Positions 40,336-47,458 of a stretch of 64,000 nucleotides of DNA are shown here, piece after piece. A program made the translations under genes and the position numbers. This DNA is from Gordonibacter massiliensis (ex Traore et al. 2017) (GTDB lineage Bacteria; Actinomycetota; Coriobacteriia; Coriobacteriales; Eggerthellaceae), in contig LT827128.1 of the NCBI GenBank assembly GCA_900170005.1, positions 3,592,168-3,656,167 on the forward strand, in the 5' to 3' direction. Below the pieces are notes generated by a model, which searched no databases, was not told the DNA's origin, and saw nothing but the letters and a program-made list of their open reading frames with translations. Positions within the stretch are counted from its first letter, which is position 1; the number at the start of each line of letters is the position of its first letter.

Positions 40336-41808
40336 ATGGCACGACAAGGAGAGGCTATCCGCAACGTGCGACTCGATGATGAGGAGTTCTTCCGCATCAG
40401 AAACGAAGAGGTTCTGCCCATGTGGAAGACGGGGCGGGAGATAGCCGACTTCGACGAGTGCATCGCTGCGGCCAAGGAGCTTTCGGCGGGTAAAAACTAC
40501 GCCGAACGGCAACTTGCAGCGCGCGAGAACGAGGTGCACAACCTGCAACCGCAGTTCGGGCATGCGTTGACCGAGCAGCTGCTCGAGGGCGTGCAGTATG
40601 TTGAGAGCGAGTCTCCGCTCCTGCCGAATGGCGTGTGGAACTTCTACACGGACTCCTACACGCGAAAATGCAGCTTCGACATGGCCCAAGTGGGTCTCGA
40701 GCGCACGAAAGCCGAAGGGCAGACCATGCTCAACGGCTATCCCATCGTGAACCACGGCGTCGAGGAGGCTCGCAAGGTGAAGCGAGCCGTTCGGGCTCCG
40801 ATAACGATGAACTCCACCGATGAAGATGGGCGGCTCGCTTCCGAGATCGCGCTTGCTTCCGGCTGGAATGCCTGCAACTGCCGCTCGCTTCAAGAAGTTA
40901 TCGCACACTGCAAGTACATCGACCTTGCCGACGAGATACGCATCAACCAGTACGAGTCGCGGCTTGCTGCGAAGTACACCGAGGCCGGCGTGCCCATTGC
41001 GCCCCATATCACATCCAACCTGACCGGCTACGATGCCCCTGGGTTCAAAGCCCTCGTCATGACGTCGCAGACGCTTATCGGCGCGGCTCAGGGCATCAAG
41101 CAGTTTTACTTCGAGCTCGGCCTCAACATGCATCTCATTGAGGATTGCGCCACCATCAATGTCACCGAGAAGCTGGCGCGCGAGTACTTGGACAAGTTCG
41201 GCTACACCGACATCAAATTCTCGTCTGGCGCGTTTCCGTTTTTGGGCGCATGGCCTCCCCGCATAGACGAAGCCGAGGCGATGATCGCCTGGAACACGGT
41301 GGACACGTTCCTGGCTGGCATCGACACGGCTATTCTCAAATGTCGCGATGAGGCGTTTGCCACGCCGACCAAGGAGGGCATGTCGAACGCGGTTCGCATG
41401 GCGCGCCATCTGGATACGCTCATTGGCAGGCAACACGTGGACACCTCGGGCGCGGATTACCGTCTGGAGGAGCAGATGATCGAACTCGAGGTTCGCTCCA
41501 TTTTGGACAAGTGCCTCGAAGTGGCCGATGGCGATGCGGTCGTCGCGTTGTGCAAGGGCGTCGAGGCGGGCTGGATCGATGCCATGCTCACTCCGTGGGT
41601 GCACAACCACGGCAACGTGCGCCTCATACGCGACGCCGAGAAGGCTCAGCGCTATTGGGATATGGGCGACTTGCCTGTGCCGCAAGAGGTGCGCGATTAC
41701 CACCGCAAGAAGTTGGAGAGCCGGGCAAAAATAGAAGGTCGCCCCCTTGATTTCAGCATGCTGGTTGGCGACCTTCAGTTCGCTTCGCGCATCGCCCCCC
41801 AGGTGTAG
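40336..41808 (+). CDS. glutamate-mutase-like epsilon (E) subunit with altered substrate pocket
   Basis: A 490-aa TIM-barrel catalytic chain of the adenosylcobalamin-dependent glutamate mutase family (GlmE/MutE). It keeps the family frame: EEFFRIRNEEVLPMW near the start, MLNGYPIVNHGVEEARKV, and GRPLDFSMLVGDL at the end. In Clostridium cochlearium GlmE the substrate is held by Arg66, Arg100, Arg149, Glu171, Tyr177 and Tyr181. In my by-eye alignment the matching residues are Gln73, Arg110, Asn159, Asn181, Glu187 and His191, so only one of six is kept. The true substrate is probably not glutamate. The start at 40336 has GAGGAGG. The gene lies between the flavoprotein and the S subunit. Confidence 0.88.
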   Translation: MARQGEAIRNVRLDDEEFFRIRNEEVLPMWKTGREIADFDECIAAAKELSAGKNYAERQLAARENEVHNLQPQFGHALTEQLLEGVQYVESESPLLPNGVWNFYTDSYTRKCSFDMAQVGLERTKAEGQTMLNGYPIVNHGVEEARKVKRAVRAPITMNSTDEDGRLASEIALASGWNACNCRSLQEVIAHCKYIDLADEIRINQYESRLAAKYTEAGVPIAPHITSNLTGYDAPGFKALVMTSQTLIGAAQGIKQFYFELGLNMHLIEDCATINVTEKLAREYLDKFGYTDIKFSSGAFPFLGAWPPRIDEAEAMIAWNTVDTFLAGIDTAILKCRDEAFATPTKEGMSNAVRMARHLDTLIGRQHVDTSGADYRLEEQMIELEVRSILDKCLEVADGDAVVALCKGVEAGWIDAMLTPWVHNHGNVRLIRDAEKAQRYWDMGDLPVPQEVRDYHRKKLESRAKIEGRPLDFSMLVGDLQFASRIAPQV

Positions 41809-41854
41809 ACGCGTGTCGAGTCGAATGAATCGAGAAGGAGGAGGTACGGGTTTC

Positions 41855-42295
41855 ATGAGTGAAACGAAGAAAGCGCCGAACAAGGCCGTCGTCATCGGCA
41901 CCATCGGCAAAGACGCCCACATGATCGGGGGCTGGGTGCTCACCCAGGCGTTCCGCGACGCAGGCTACCAGGTGGCTTTCCTGGGTGCGGTTGTACCGCA
42001 AGAGGAGTTCATCAACGCCGCTATCGAGATCAACGCCGACGCCATCTTGTGCTCGTCCTTGTACGGCATGGGCATCATCGATTGCGAGGGCATGCGTGAA
42101 AAGTGCGTCGAAGCCGGCATCGGGGACATCCTGCTGTATGCAGGCGGGCAGGTTGCCGCGCCGCTCGACTTGGTGAACAAATGGCCCGAGATCGAGCGCC
42201 GCTTCGCCGATATGGGTTTCAACCGCGTGTTTCAAAATACCGTCACAGCCGAAGCGACCGTCGAGATTCTCAACAAGGATCTCGGTCTTTCGTAA
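41855..42295 (+). CDS. glutamate-mutase-like sigma (S) subunit, B12-binding
   Basis: A 146-aa Rossmann-like cobalamin-binding subunit. The B12 motif DAHMIGG (Asp20, His22, Gly25) supplies the lower cobalt ligand His22. SSLYG (67-71) and YAGGQ (near 92) complete the family pattern that cradles the nucleotide tail. Length fits GlmS/MutS (about 137 aa). It pairs with the E subunit to form the active mutase at their interface, carrying out a radical carbon-skeleton rearrangement. The ATG at 41855 follows AGGAGGAGG. Unlike the E subunit, it has kept all its hallmark residues, as expected if only substrate choice has changed. Confidence 0.92.
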   Translation: MSETKKAPNKAVVIGTIGKDAHMIGGWVLTQAFRDAGYQVAFLGAVVPQEEFINAAIEINADAILCSSLYGMGIIDCEGMREKCVEAGIGDILLYAGGQVAAPLDLVNKWPEIERRFADMGFNRVFQNTVTAEATVEILNKDLGLS

Positions 42296-42320
42296 CGGGC
42301 TTTAAGGAGGGGAATGCGTT

Positions 42321-43922
42321 ATGGAACTATTGATTTCGTTTGTGCCCGTTATCCTTATCTTGGTTTTGATCGTCGGGTTCAAGGTTCGCGGGGACATCGC
42401 AGGTATCGTCGGTTGGGTGGCCGTCATGGCCGTCGCCTACTTCTTTTTCGATACGGGAATCGACATCGGGCTGATCGCGTCGGCAAAGGGCGCCCTTGCT
42501 TCGATGGCCGTCACCGGCATGGGCTTCTTCGCCTTGCTGCAGATCACGTTCATGCAGGAGACCGGCGCCTTGCAGCGTGCCGTTGTGGCCATCAAGACGC
42601 TTGCTCCGGGCAGCAAGGCCTGCCAGATCATGATCGTCAACGTGATTATCGGCACGGCGCTGGTTTCCGTCGGTGCCACGCCGGCAATCATCTTGCCGCC
42701 AATCATGTTCGCCATGGGTTACTCGGTTATCGTATCCATTGCCCTGCCGTGCATTGGCTACGACTCGCTGTGCACGTTTGCAATGCTCGCTGCTCCTGTA
42801 GTTACGCTGTCTGACATCCTCACGGGGGCTGGCTTCACGATGCCCGACGGGGGCGCTCCCACCGTGCAGCATATCGCCATCTTCTTCTCGCACTATCTGC
42901 CGGTCATCACGCCGTGCATCTGCATTGCCATGCTCTTGATGGCGGGGGGTCCGAAACTGCTCAAGCAAGGCATAGTGCCCGCGCTCATCACGGGCCTCGG
43001 CATGGGCTTTACCGCCATGGCCGTTTCCTACATCGGCTACGGCATCGTGTTGACGGGCGTCATCGCCGCTGCGGTCACTTTGGCGATCATGATTCTTTAC
43101 ATGAAGCTGCGAAAGATACCGCTGATCGATCGATCTGTTCTCACCGAGGAAGATTTGGAAGCGGAGAAATCGATGCCGTTGTGGAAGGCGCTGAGCCCTT
43201 GGGCGCTGCTGATCGTCTTCTGCTTGGTCACGAACTTCATCCCGCCGCTGTACGACCTTTTGTATACCGATCTTGAGGCGAGAATCATCTTGTTCCCCGG
43301 CGATGCCGGCCAGCCTTTGCGCCCGCTGTGGCAGGCGTACTTCTGGGTGCTCGTATCCACGCTCGTGGCTTCATGGCTCATCATCAAGCCGAAAAAGGGA
43401 ACGTGGGGCGCGATACTCAAGAAGTGGAACAAGCGCTGGGCTCCGCCCACCATCAGCTCCATCATCTACTTCTGCATAGCCTACGTCATGATGTACTCCG
43501 CGTATACGGCGACTGGTGACGGCGGTGCCTGGGTCTTGGTCGACCAGGGCAAGAACATCATCAGCCTCTGGGCCAATGCGGCTGCTGACGCGTTCGGGTG
43601 GTTCTATCCCATCGCCAACGGCTTCCTCGGTTTGGTGTCGGGCTTTGTCACGGGTTCCGAAACGTCCACCGTGGCGCTGTTCGCAAAGTACAACCTTATC
43701 AGTTCCGAGATCTTGGGGTTGAACCCGCTCGTGGTTATCGCCTCTGGCGGCATCGCGGCCGGCCTGGCATCGGTTATTACCCCCGTCAAGCTGCAGCAGG
43801 CGTCTTCTTCCATCGACAAGATCGGCGAAGAGGGGGGCGTGTTGCGTCGCGTGTTCCCTTACGCGCTTATCTTGGTGGCGATTTCGGTGGTCATGTCGCA
43901 GTTCTTCGCGGTGACCTACTAG
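42321..43922 (+). CDS. L-lactate permease family (LctP) transporter
   Basis: A 533-aa permease with 12-14 predicted helices. The LctP/LldP family patterns are GTALVSVGATPAIILPPIMF in the first half and GFVTGSETSTVALFAKYN in the second. Known members import lactate, glycolate and similar 2-hydroxy-monocarboxylates with protons. In this operon it is the only transporter and probably brings in the substrate of the B12 pathway, which would therefore be a small hydroxy- or unsaturated carboxylate rather than glutamate. The ATG at 42321 follows AAGGAGGGG. A 10-bp GC hairpin after the stop marks the likely end of the main transcript. Confidence 0.88.
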   Translation: MELLISFVPVILILVLIVGFKVRGDIAGIVGWVAVMAVAYFFFDTGIDIGLIASAKGALASMAVTGMGFFALLQITFMQETGALQRAVVAIKTLAPGSKACQIMIVNVIIGTALVSVGATPAIILPPIMFAMGYSVIVSIALPCIGYDSLCTFAMLAAPVVTLSDILTGAGFTMPDGGAPTVQHIAIFFSHYLPVITPCICIAMLLMAGGPKLLKQGIVPALITGLGMGFTAMAVSYIGYGIVLTGVIAAAVTLAIMILYMKLRKIPLIDRSVLTEEDLEAEKSMPLWKALSPWALLIVFCLVTNFIPPLYDLLYTDLEARIILFPGDAGQPLRPLWQAYFWVLVSTLVASWLIIKPKKGTWGAILKKWNKRWAPPTISSIIYFCIAYVMMYSAYTATGDGGAWVLVDQGKNIISLWANAAADAFGWFYPIANGFLGLVSGFVTGSETSTVALFAKYNLISSEILGLNPLVVIASGGIAAGLASVITPVKLQQASSSIDKIGEEGGVLRRVFPYALILVAISVVMSQFFAVTY

Positions 43923-43985
43923 GAAATCCGGTTTAACGTTCAAGCCGGATCGTTTCCGCTGCACTCGGCGATCCGCTTCGAGCGA

Positions 43986-44014
43986 GACGGGGCCGCCTTA
44001 GGGACGGCCCCGTC
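43986..44014 (+). terminator. GC hairpin after lactate-permease-like gene
   Basis: A perfect 10-bp stem (43986-43995 with 44005-44014) and a 9-nt loop. No T-run follows. A new -10 box (TATACT, 44024-44029) begins 10 bp later, supporting a transcript boundary. Confidence 0.55.
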
Positions 44015-44023
44015 GAAGCGGCG

Positions 44024-44029
44024 TATACT
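44024..44029 (+). promoter_or_regulatory. -10 box for the pduO-like gene
   Basis: TATACT lies 45 bp before the ATG at 44074, directly after the GC hairpin. It would give the adenosyltransferase and DUF1847 genes riboswitch-independent expression. Confidence 0.45.
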
Positions 44030-44073
44030 TGTCCGATACGGCACGGGCCACCGATGCATGAGGAGGTTCTTCG

Positions 44074-44589
44074 ATGGCGAAGGTTTACACAAGGACGGGA
44101 GACCAAGGCGAGACCTCGCTATACTCGGGCGAGCGCGTTCCCAAATGCTGTCCACGCATCGACGCCTACGGCACGGTGGACGAGCTGCAGGCTTCACTGG
44201 GCTTGGCTCGCGCGTTTGTTTCCCATGAAAGCGTGGGGGAGGTGCTCTACGAGCTGCAGCGCTCGCTCGTTCACGCGATGGCCGAGATGGCGACGTTGGG
44301 GGGCGAAGCGCGTATCCGCGCCGAAGAAGTGGAGGGTCTTGAGCAGACGATCGACAAGTTCAGTGCTCTCATCCCCTCCGGTTTTTCCTTTCAGGTTCCT
44401 GGAGAATCTGCCGGTTCGGCCGCATTGCATGTTGCGCGAACCGTTGCCCGTCGATGCGAGCGAGTGATTCTCGCTAGCATCGATGAGGGGCTGGCGACTT
44501 CGGCTACGCTTGCATTTTTCAACCGTATATCAGATCTCTGCTATGTGCTCGCTCGATACGAGGACGAAGCCAAGGAGGAGGAGCGATGA
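44074..44589 (+). CDS. PduO-type ATP:cob(I)alamin adenosyltransferase
   Basis: A 171-aa enzyme of the PduO/MMAB family that makes adenosylcobalamin. The N-terminal ATP-binding motif TRTGDQGETSLYSGERVPK is clear, as is the RRCERVILA motif in the C-terminal helix bundle that binds ATP. It directly follows the mutase operon and should load its coenzyme; PduO enzymes often hand AdoCbl to a partner mutase. The ATG at 44074 has TGAGGAGG. It has its own -10 box and overlaps the next gene by ATGA. It is not related in sequence to the CobO enzyme at 27014. Confidence 0.93.
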   Translation: MAKVYTRTGDQGETSLYSGERVPKCCPRIDAYGTVDELQASLGLARAFVSHESVGEVLYELQRSLVHAMAEMATLGGEARIRAEEVEGLEQTIDKFSALIPSGFSFQVPGESAGSAALHVARTVARRCERVILASIDEGLATSATLAFFNRISDLCYVLARYEDEAKEEER

Positions 44590-45257
44590 GCTACGACAAC
44601 AAGAGTTGCGCGAACTGCGGTGTGTTCCATTGCGATCATTTAGACAGCGATTGGCCCGGGTTCTGCATGACTACCCACACGCCAGACGAAGAGTTCGACT
44701 ACGCTCTCGACCAATACAACAACGATCCGGAGACGTCCAAAATATTCAAGGCGGCAGCGGAAATCGAGGGACTGTACTACGGTCGTTTGACGAGGGTTGA
44801 GGAGGTCGTGCTCTTCGCCCAGAAGATCGGTGCAAAAAAGATCGGCATCGCAACTTGCATGGGTCTGGTGCACGAATCTCAGAAGTTCGCAAAGGTGCTC
44901 AAGGCGAAGGGGCTCGACAGCGTGTGCGCGGTTGTGTGCAAGGTGGGCGGCATCGACAAGACGAAAGCCGGTATTCCCGACAACGTGAAAGTGCGCCCGG
45001 GCGAGCACGAGTCCACGTGCAACCCCATCGTGCAGGCGCGTATCCTCAACAAGGAAGAAACGGATCTCAATGTGATTGTCGGTTTATGCGTCGGTCACGA
45101 CACGTTGTTCATCAAGCATTCGGAGGCGCCGGTAACCTATTTGATCGTGAAGGATCGCGTGCTTGCGCACAATCCGGCTGCGGCCCTTTATACGACGGGA
45201 TCGTATTACAAGCGTCTGCTTTCGCCGGAAACAATGCCGGCGCGTCCGTTGGGGTGA
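44586..45257 (+). CDS. DUF1847 cysteine-rich protein
   Basis: A 223-aa protein of the DUF1847 family. It has an N-terminal metal-type site (CANCGVFHCDH), then an alpha/beta domain with FAQKIGAKKIGIATCMGL, VCKVGG, STCNPIVQA, and LCVGHDTLF. These proteins are common in anaerobes and have no proven function; the conserved cysteines suggest a metal or corrinoid role. The coupling with the PduO enzyme (ATGA overlap) suggests a part in B12 handling or mutase maintenance, which is inference. A 15-bp perfect hairpin lies 75 bp downstream. Confidence 0.85.
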   Translation: MSYDNKSCANCGVFHCDHLDSDWPGFCMTTHTPDEEFDYALDQYNNDPETSKIFKAAAEIEGLYYGRLTRVEEVVLFAQKIGAKKIGIATCMGLVHESQKFAKVLKAKGLDSVCAVVCKVGGIDKTKAGIPDNVKVRPGEHESTCNPIVQARILNKEETDLNVIVGLCVGHDTLFIKHSEAPVTYLIVKDRVLAHNPAAALYTTGSYYKRLLSPETMPARPLG

Positions 45258-45331
45258 TGTTCGATTCCGTAACGCTTCAGCGACTCTCTAACGCTTGGGT
45301 GCTGAGCGGATAGTCGGCCTTCGATCAAATG

Positions 45332-45366
45332 CGTCCGGCCCGTTGCGACGTGCAACGGGCCGGACG
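45332..45366. terminator. 15-bp perfect hairpin between convergent genes
   Basis: The stem pairs 45332-45346 with 45352-45366 around a 5-nt loop. It lies between the ends of the convergent DUF1847 and CRP-like genes and has no T-run. It probably works as a two-way transcription barrier. Confidence 0.65.
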
Positions 45367-45473
45367 TGGGAATTCCGAGTGATACGATCGCTCCCCATCG
45401 ATCAACCCTTTCGCCATGTTTTCGGCTTCGGCAATATCGGGCGAAAGCACTGCCGCGTGCTTAGTGGCTGAAT

Positions 45474-46043
45474 TTACAAGGGGAGGGGGGTGTCTGCTTT
45501 TTGCCCGTCGAGCTTTTTGCGCACTCGACTGACCGAAACCCGATGCATGCCCATGAACGTGGCGAGAGTTGCATCGCTGATATGCTCGCCTTTTAACTCG
45601 TCTATCTGCGAAAAAATGTCTTCTAAGTATTTGAGCTGGTCTTCGGACGCATCGAGCGCGGCGTGCTTATACTTTGCGAGCGTGCTTGTGAACTGGTCGT
45701 GGTAATGTTCAGCCAGCAGCCAGCCAAGCTCTGGATTTTCTTTAAGGTGTCGATTGATCTCTTCGGACGGATAGCGGACGAGTACGCAGTCAGTGAGGGC
45801 ATGCAACGGAAGCATGGTGTCTTCGTCGAGCGAGTGAATCATGCAGTTCTTCTGCCAGATGGTGTTGGCGAGCTCCTCCTCTCCGCACTCGGATTGAGCG
45901 GTGGTGAATAGAACCCCCTCTTTCACGAACCATGTATACGTTCGTGTGCCGCAAGAAATGACGTACACGCGCCCTTTCTTACAATGAAACTCTTCGCCCA
46001 CGAAGCGGTCTTCCGCCCAAGATGCAAGCAAACTATCGGTCAT
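45474..46043 (-). CDS. CRP/FNR-like regulator (paralogue 1)
   Basis: A 189-aa protein with a cyclic-nucleotide-binding-like beta-roll (residues about 10-110) and a C-terminal winged helix-turn-helix whose recognition segment is ISDATLATFMGMHRVSVSRVRKKL. No N-terminal FNR-type cysteine cluster is present; cysteines at 21, 31, 53, 67 and 86 are spread out. The effector is unknown. It is paralogous to 46181-46735, 137 bp away on the same strand. A perfect CRP-type dyad, TATGTTA-N6-TAACATA, lies 51-70 bp upstream, pointing to self-control. The gene sits between the B12-dependent operon and the B12-uptake operon, which makes both possible targets. Confidence 0.87.
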   Translation of the reverse strand: MTDSLLASWAEDRFVGEEFHCKKGRVYVISCGTRTYTWFVKEGVLFTTAQSECGEEELANTIWQKNCMIHSLDEDTMLPLHALTDCVLVRYPSEEINRHLKENPELGWLLAEHYHDQFTSTLAKYKHAALDASEDQLKYLEDIFSQIDELKGEHISDATLATFMGMHRVSVSRVRKKLDGQKADTPLPL

Positions 46044-46093
46044 CGAAAACTCCTTGTGCGCGTCTGCGGCGCGACGTTACCCGTTTCTTGCCG

Positions 46094-46113
46094 TATGTTA
46101 AGGTTATAACATA
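46094..46113. promoter_or_regulatory. CRP/FNR-type operator TATGTTA-N6-TAACATA
   Basis: A perfect 7-bp inverted repeat with a 6-bp spacer, the layout of CRP-family sites (TGTGA-N6-TCACA), lies between the two CRP-like genes and 50 bp upstream of the 45474-46043 gene. The half-site TATGTTA recurs at 46970-46976. Confidence 0.65.
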
Positions 46114-46180
46114 TGTTTACAGGTACCATCATAGTAAATACTGCGGTTTTTGACGCCGATGCTATGAGCAGCCTGGGAGT

Positions 46181-46735
46181 TTATAGGGGCTTCTCTTTGA
46201 CAAGCTTTTTTCTGATTCTGCTTACCGATACGCGGTGCATGCCCATGAATGAGGCAAGGGTTGCATCGCTGATGCGTTCTCCTTTTAGCTCGTCGATGCC
46301 CATGAACATATCCTCAAGATAAGCGAGCCTGTCTTCGGACGCATCCAGGGCGGCGTGACGGTAGTTCGAAAGCGTTCTGGTGAACTGATTGTGATAATAT
46401 TCCGCAAGCCACCAGCTCAACTCGGCATCTTCCCTAATCTGTCGATTGAGGTTTTCCGACGAGTAACGAACGATCGTGGCGTCGGTCAAGGCGTGAAAGG
46501 GCAGCATGATGTCTTCGTCGAGAGAATGCACCATGTTATTCTTTCTCCAGATGCTGTTGGCAAGCTCCCCTTCGCTGTTCTCGGTTTGCATGGCCGTGAA
46601 CATGACGCCTTCCTTGATGAACCATGTATAGGTTTTCCTGCCGCATGACAAGACGTACACCTGGTCTTTCTTGCAATGGAACTCTTCGCCCTCGTTATGC
46701 TCATGTGCCCATTGCGCGAATGCGGCTTCGTCCAT
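46181..46735 (-). CDS. CRP/FNR-like regulator (paralogue 2)
   Basis: A 184-aa paralogue of the preceding regulator with the same beta-roll pattern (GEEFHCKKDQVYVLSCGRKT) and an almost identical recognition helix region (SFMGMHRVSVSRIRKKL), so the two proteins should recognise the same DNA site. The ligand domains differ more, which suggests that two signals act on one site. The start at 46735 has AGGAAC; 46771 is a longer alternative. It diverges from the tandem cobalamin riboswitches across a 250-bp AT-rich stretch. Confidence 0.87.
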   Translation of the reverse strand: MDEAAFAQWAHEHNEGEEFHCKKDQVYVLSCGRKTYTWFIKEGVMFTAMQTENSEGELANSIWRKNNMVHSLDEDIMLPFHALTDATIVRYSSENLNRQIREDAELSWWLAEYYHNQFTRTLSNYRHAALDASEDRLAYLEDMFMGIDELKGERISDATLASFMGMHRVSVSRIRKKLVKEKPL

Positions 46736-46859
46736 GTCCGTTCCTTCTCTTGCTTCCGGGATCCGAAGCACATGCTGTGCTGGATCGCCCTTTCCTGTTG
46801 CGTGGATTTTCGCTCGGTCATCAGCTTCGAATGACCTCTTGCCATTGGAGGTACATCAT

Positions 46860-46985
46860 ACAGAACTTGTTTCCGTGCGGCAAATCGTAATAATCCAATC
46901 ACAAAAATTACAATATGTAATAACATTTATTAATAATATCGATAACAAATAGTAGATATATAGTTAAAATATGTTAATATGTAGC
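46860..46985. promoter_or_regulatory. AT-rich divergent regulatory region
   Basis: A low-GC stretch lies between the CRP-like gene and the first of two riboswitches. It holds TATAGTTAA (46959-46967) and ATATGTTAAT (46969-46978), the latter the reverse complement of ATTAACATAT at 35151. An exact -10/-35 pair cannot be fixed with confidence. Bases 46736-46859 hold nothing further. Confidence 0.5.
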
Positions 46986-46987
46986 GA

Positions 46988-47145
46988 GATAAGGCTTCAT
47001 CGGGTTGCGAATGATGCAATGCATAATGCCTCGGGGAATGCGGGTGTGAATCCCGCGCTATGCCAGTAACCGTGAGCCTCTCCGCAGGGGGGCAAGTCGG
47101 AAAACCGAGCCGAACGACCAGGAGTCCTGGAAAGCGAGGTTGGTC
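46988..47145 (+). promoter_or_regulatory. cobalamin riboswitch, tandem copy 1
   Basis: Core GAATGCGGGTGTGAATCCCG, then GCCAGTAACCGTGA, and a B12 box AAGTCGGAAAACCGAGCC (47094-47111). It ends in CCTGGAAAGCGAGG followed by an ATG (47146), which looks like a ribosome-binding site built into the expression platform. Confidence 0.87.
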
Positions 47146-47400
47146 ATGACGCTTCACGAAAGCATGCTGAAAAAGCGTCCCTATCGGACAAGCTCGGTCT
47201 TCTTTAATGGATTTGCCCCTCCTGATGCTAGAATACCCGCAACAGAATACTGGCACAGATGGTTGCGCCGGGCACGGCGCGGAGCTTGCCTAAAGGCTGC
47301 TCTAGGGGAATGCGGGTGTGAATCCCGCGCTATACCAGTAACCGTAAACGCAGATGGACGAGAAGCCTTCCGTGTATGCAGCGGGATCTCGTACAGTTGA
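47146..47400 (+). pseudogene. short reading frame between tandem riboswitches (possible remnant)
   Basis: The ATG at 47146 sits after the first riboswitch exactly as the surface-protein ATG sits after the second. The frame runs 84 codons (begins MTLHESMLKKRPYRTSSVFF) but passes through the conserved core of the second riboswitch, so its C-terminal half is unlikely to be selected as protein. It is either a leader peptide, a decayed gene start left by duplication of the riboswitch, or not translated. Confidence 0.3.
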
Positions 47401-47458
47401 AGCGAAGTCGGAATACCTATCCATCACACCTCGAGCCCTGGAAAGAGAGGTTCCGACC
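47283..47458 (+). promoter_or_regulatory. cobalamin riboswitch, tandem copy 2
   Basis: It repeats the core of copy 1 (GAATGCGGGTGTGAATCCCG, ACCAGTAACCGTAA) with a B12 box variant AAGTCGGAATACC at 47405-47417, and ends CCTGGAAAGAGAGG, the ribosome-binding site of the large surface protein at 47459. Two in-series sensors should sharpen repression by B12. Confidence 0.87.
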
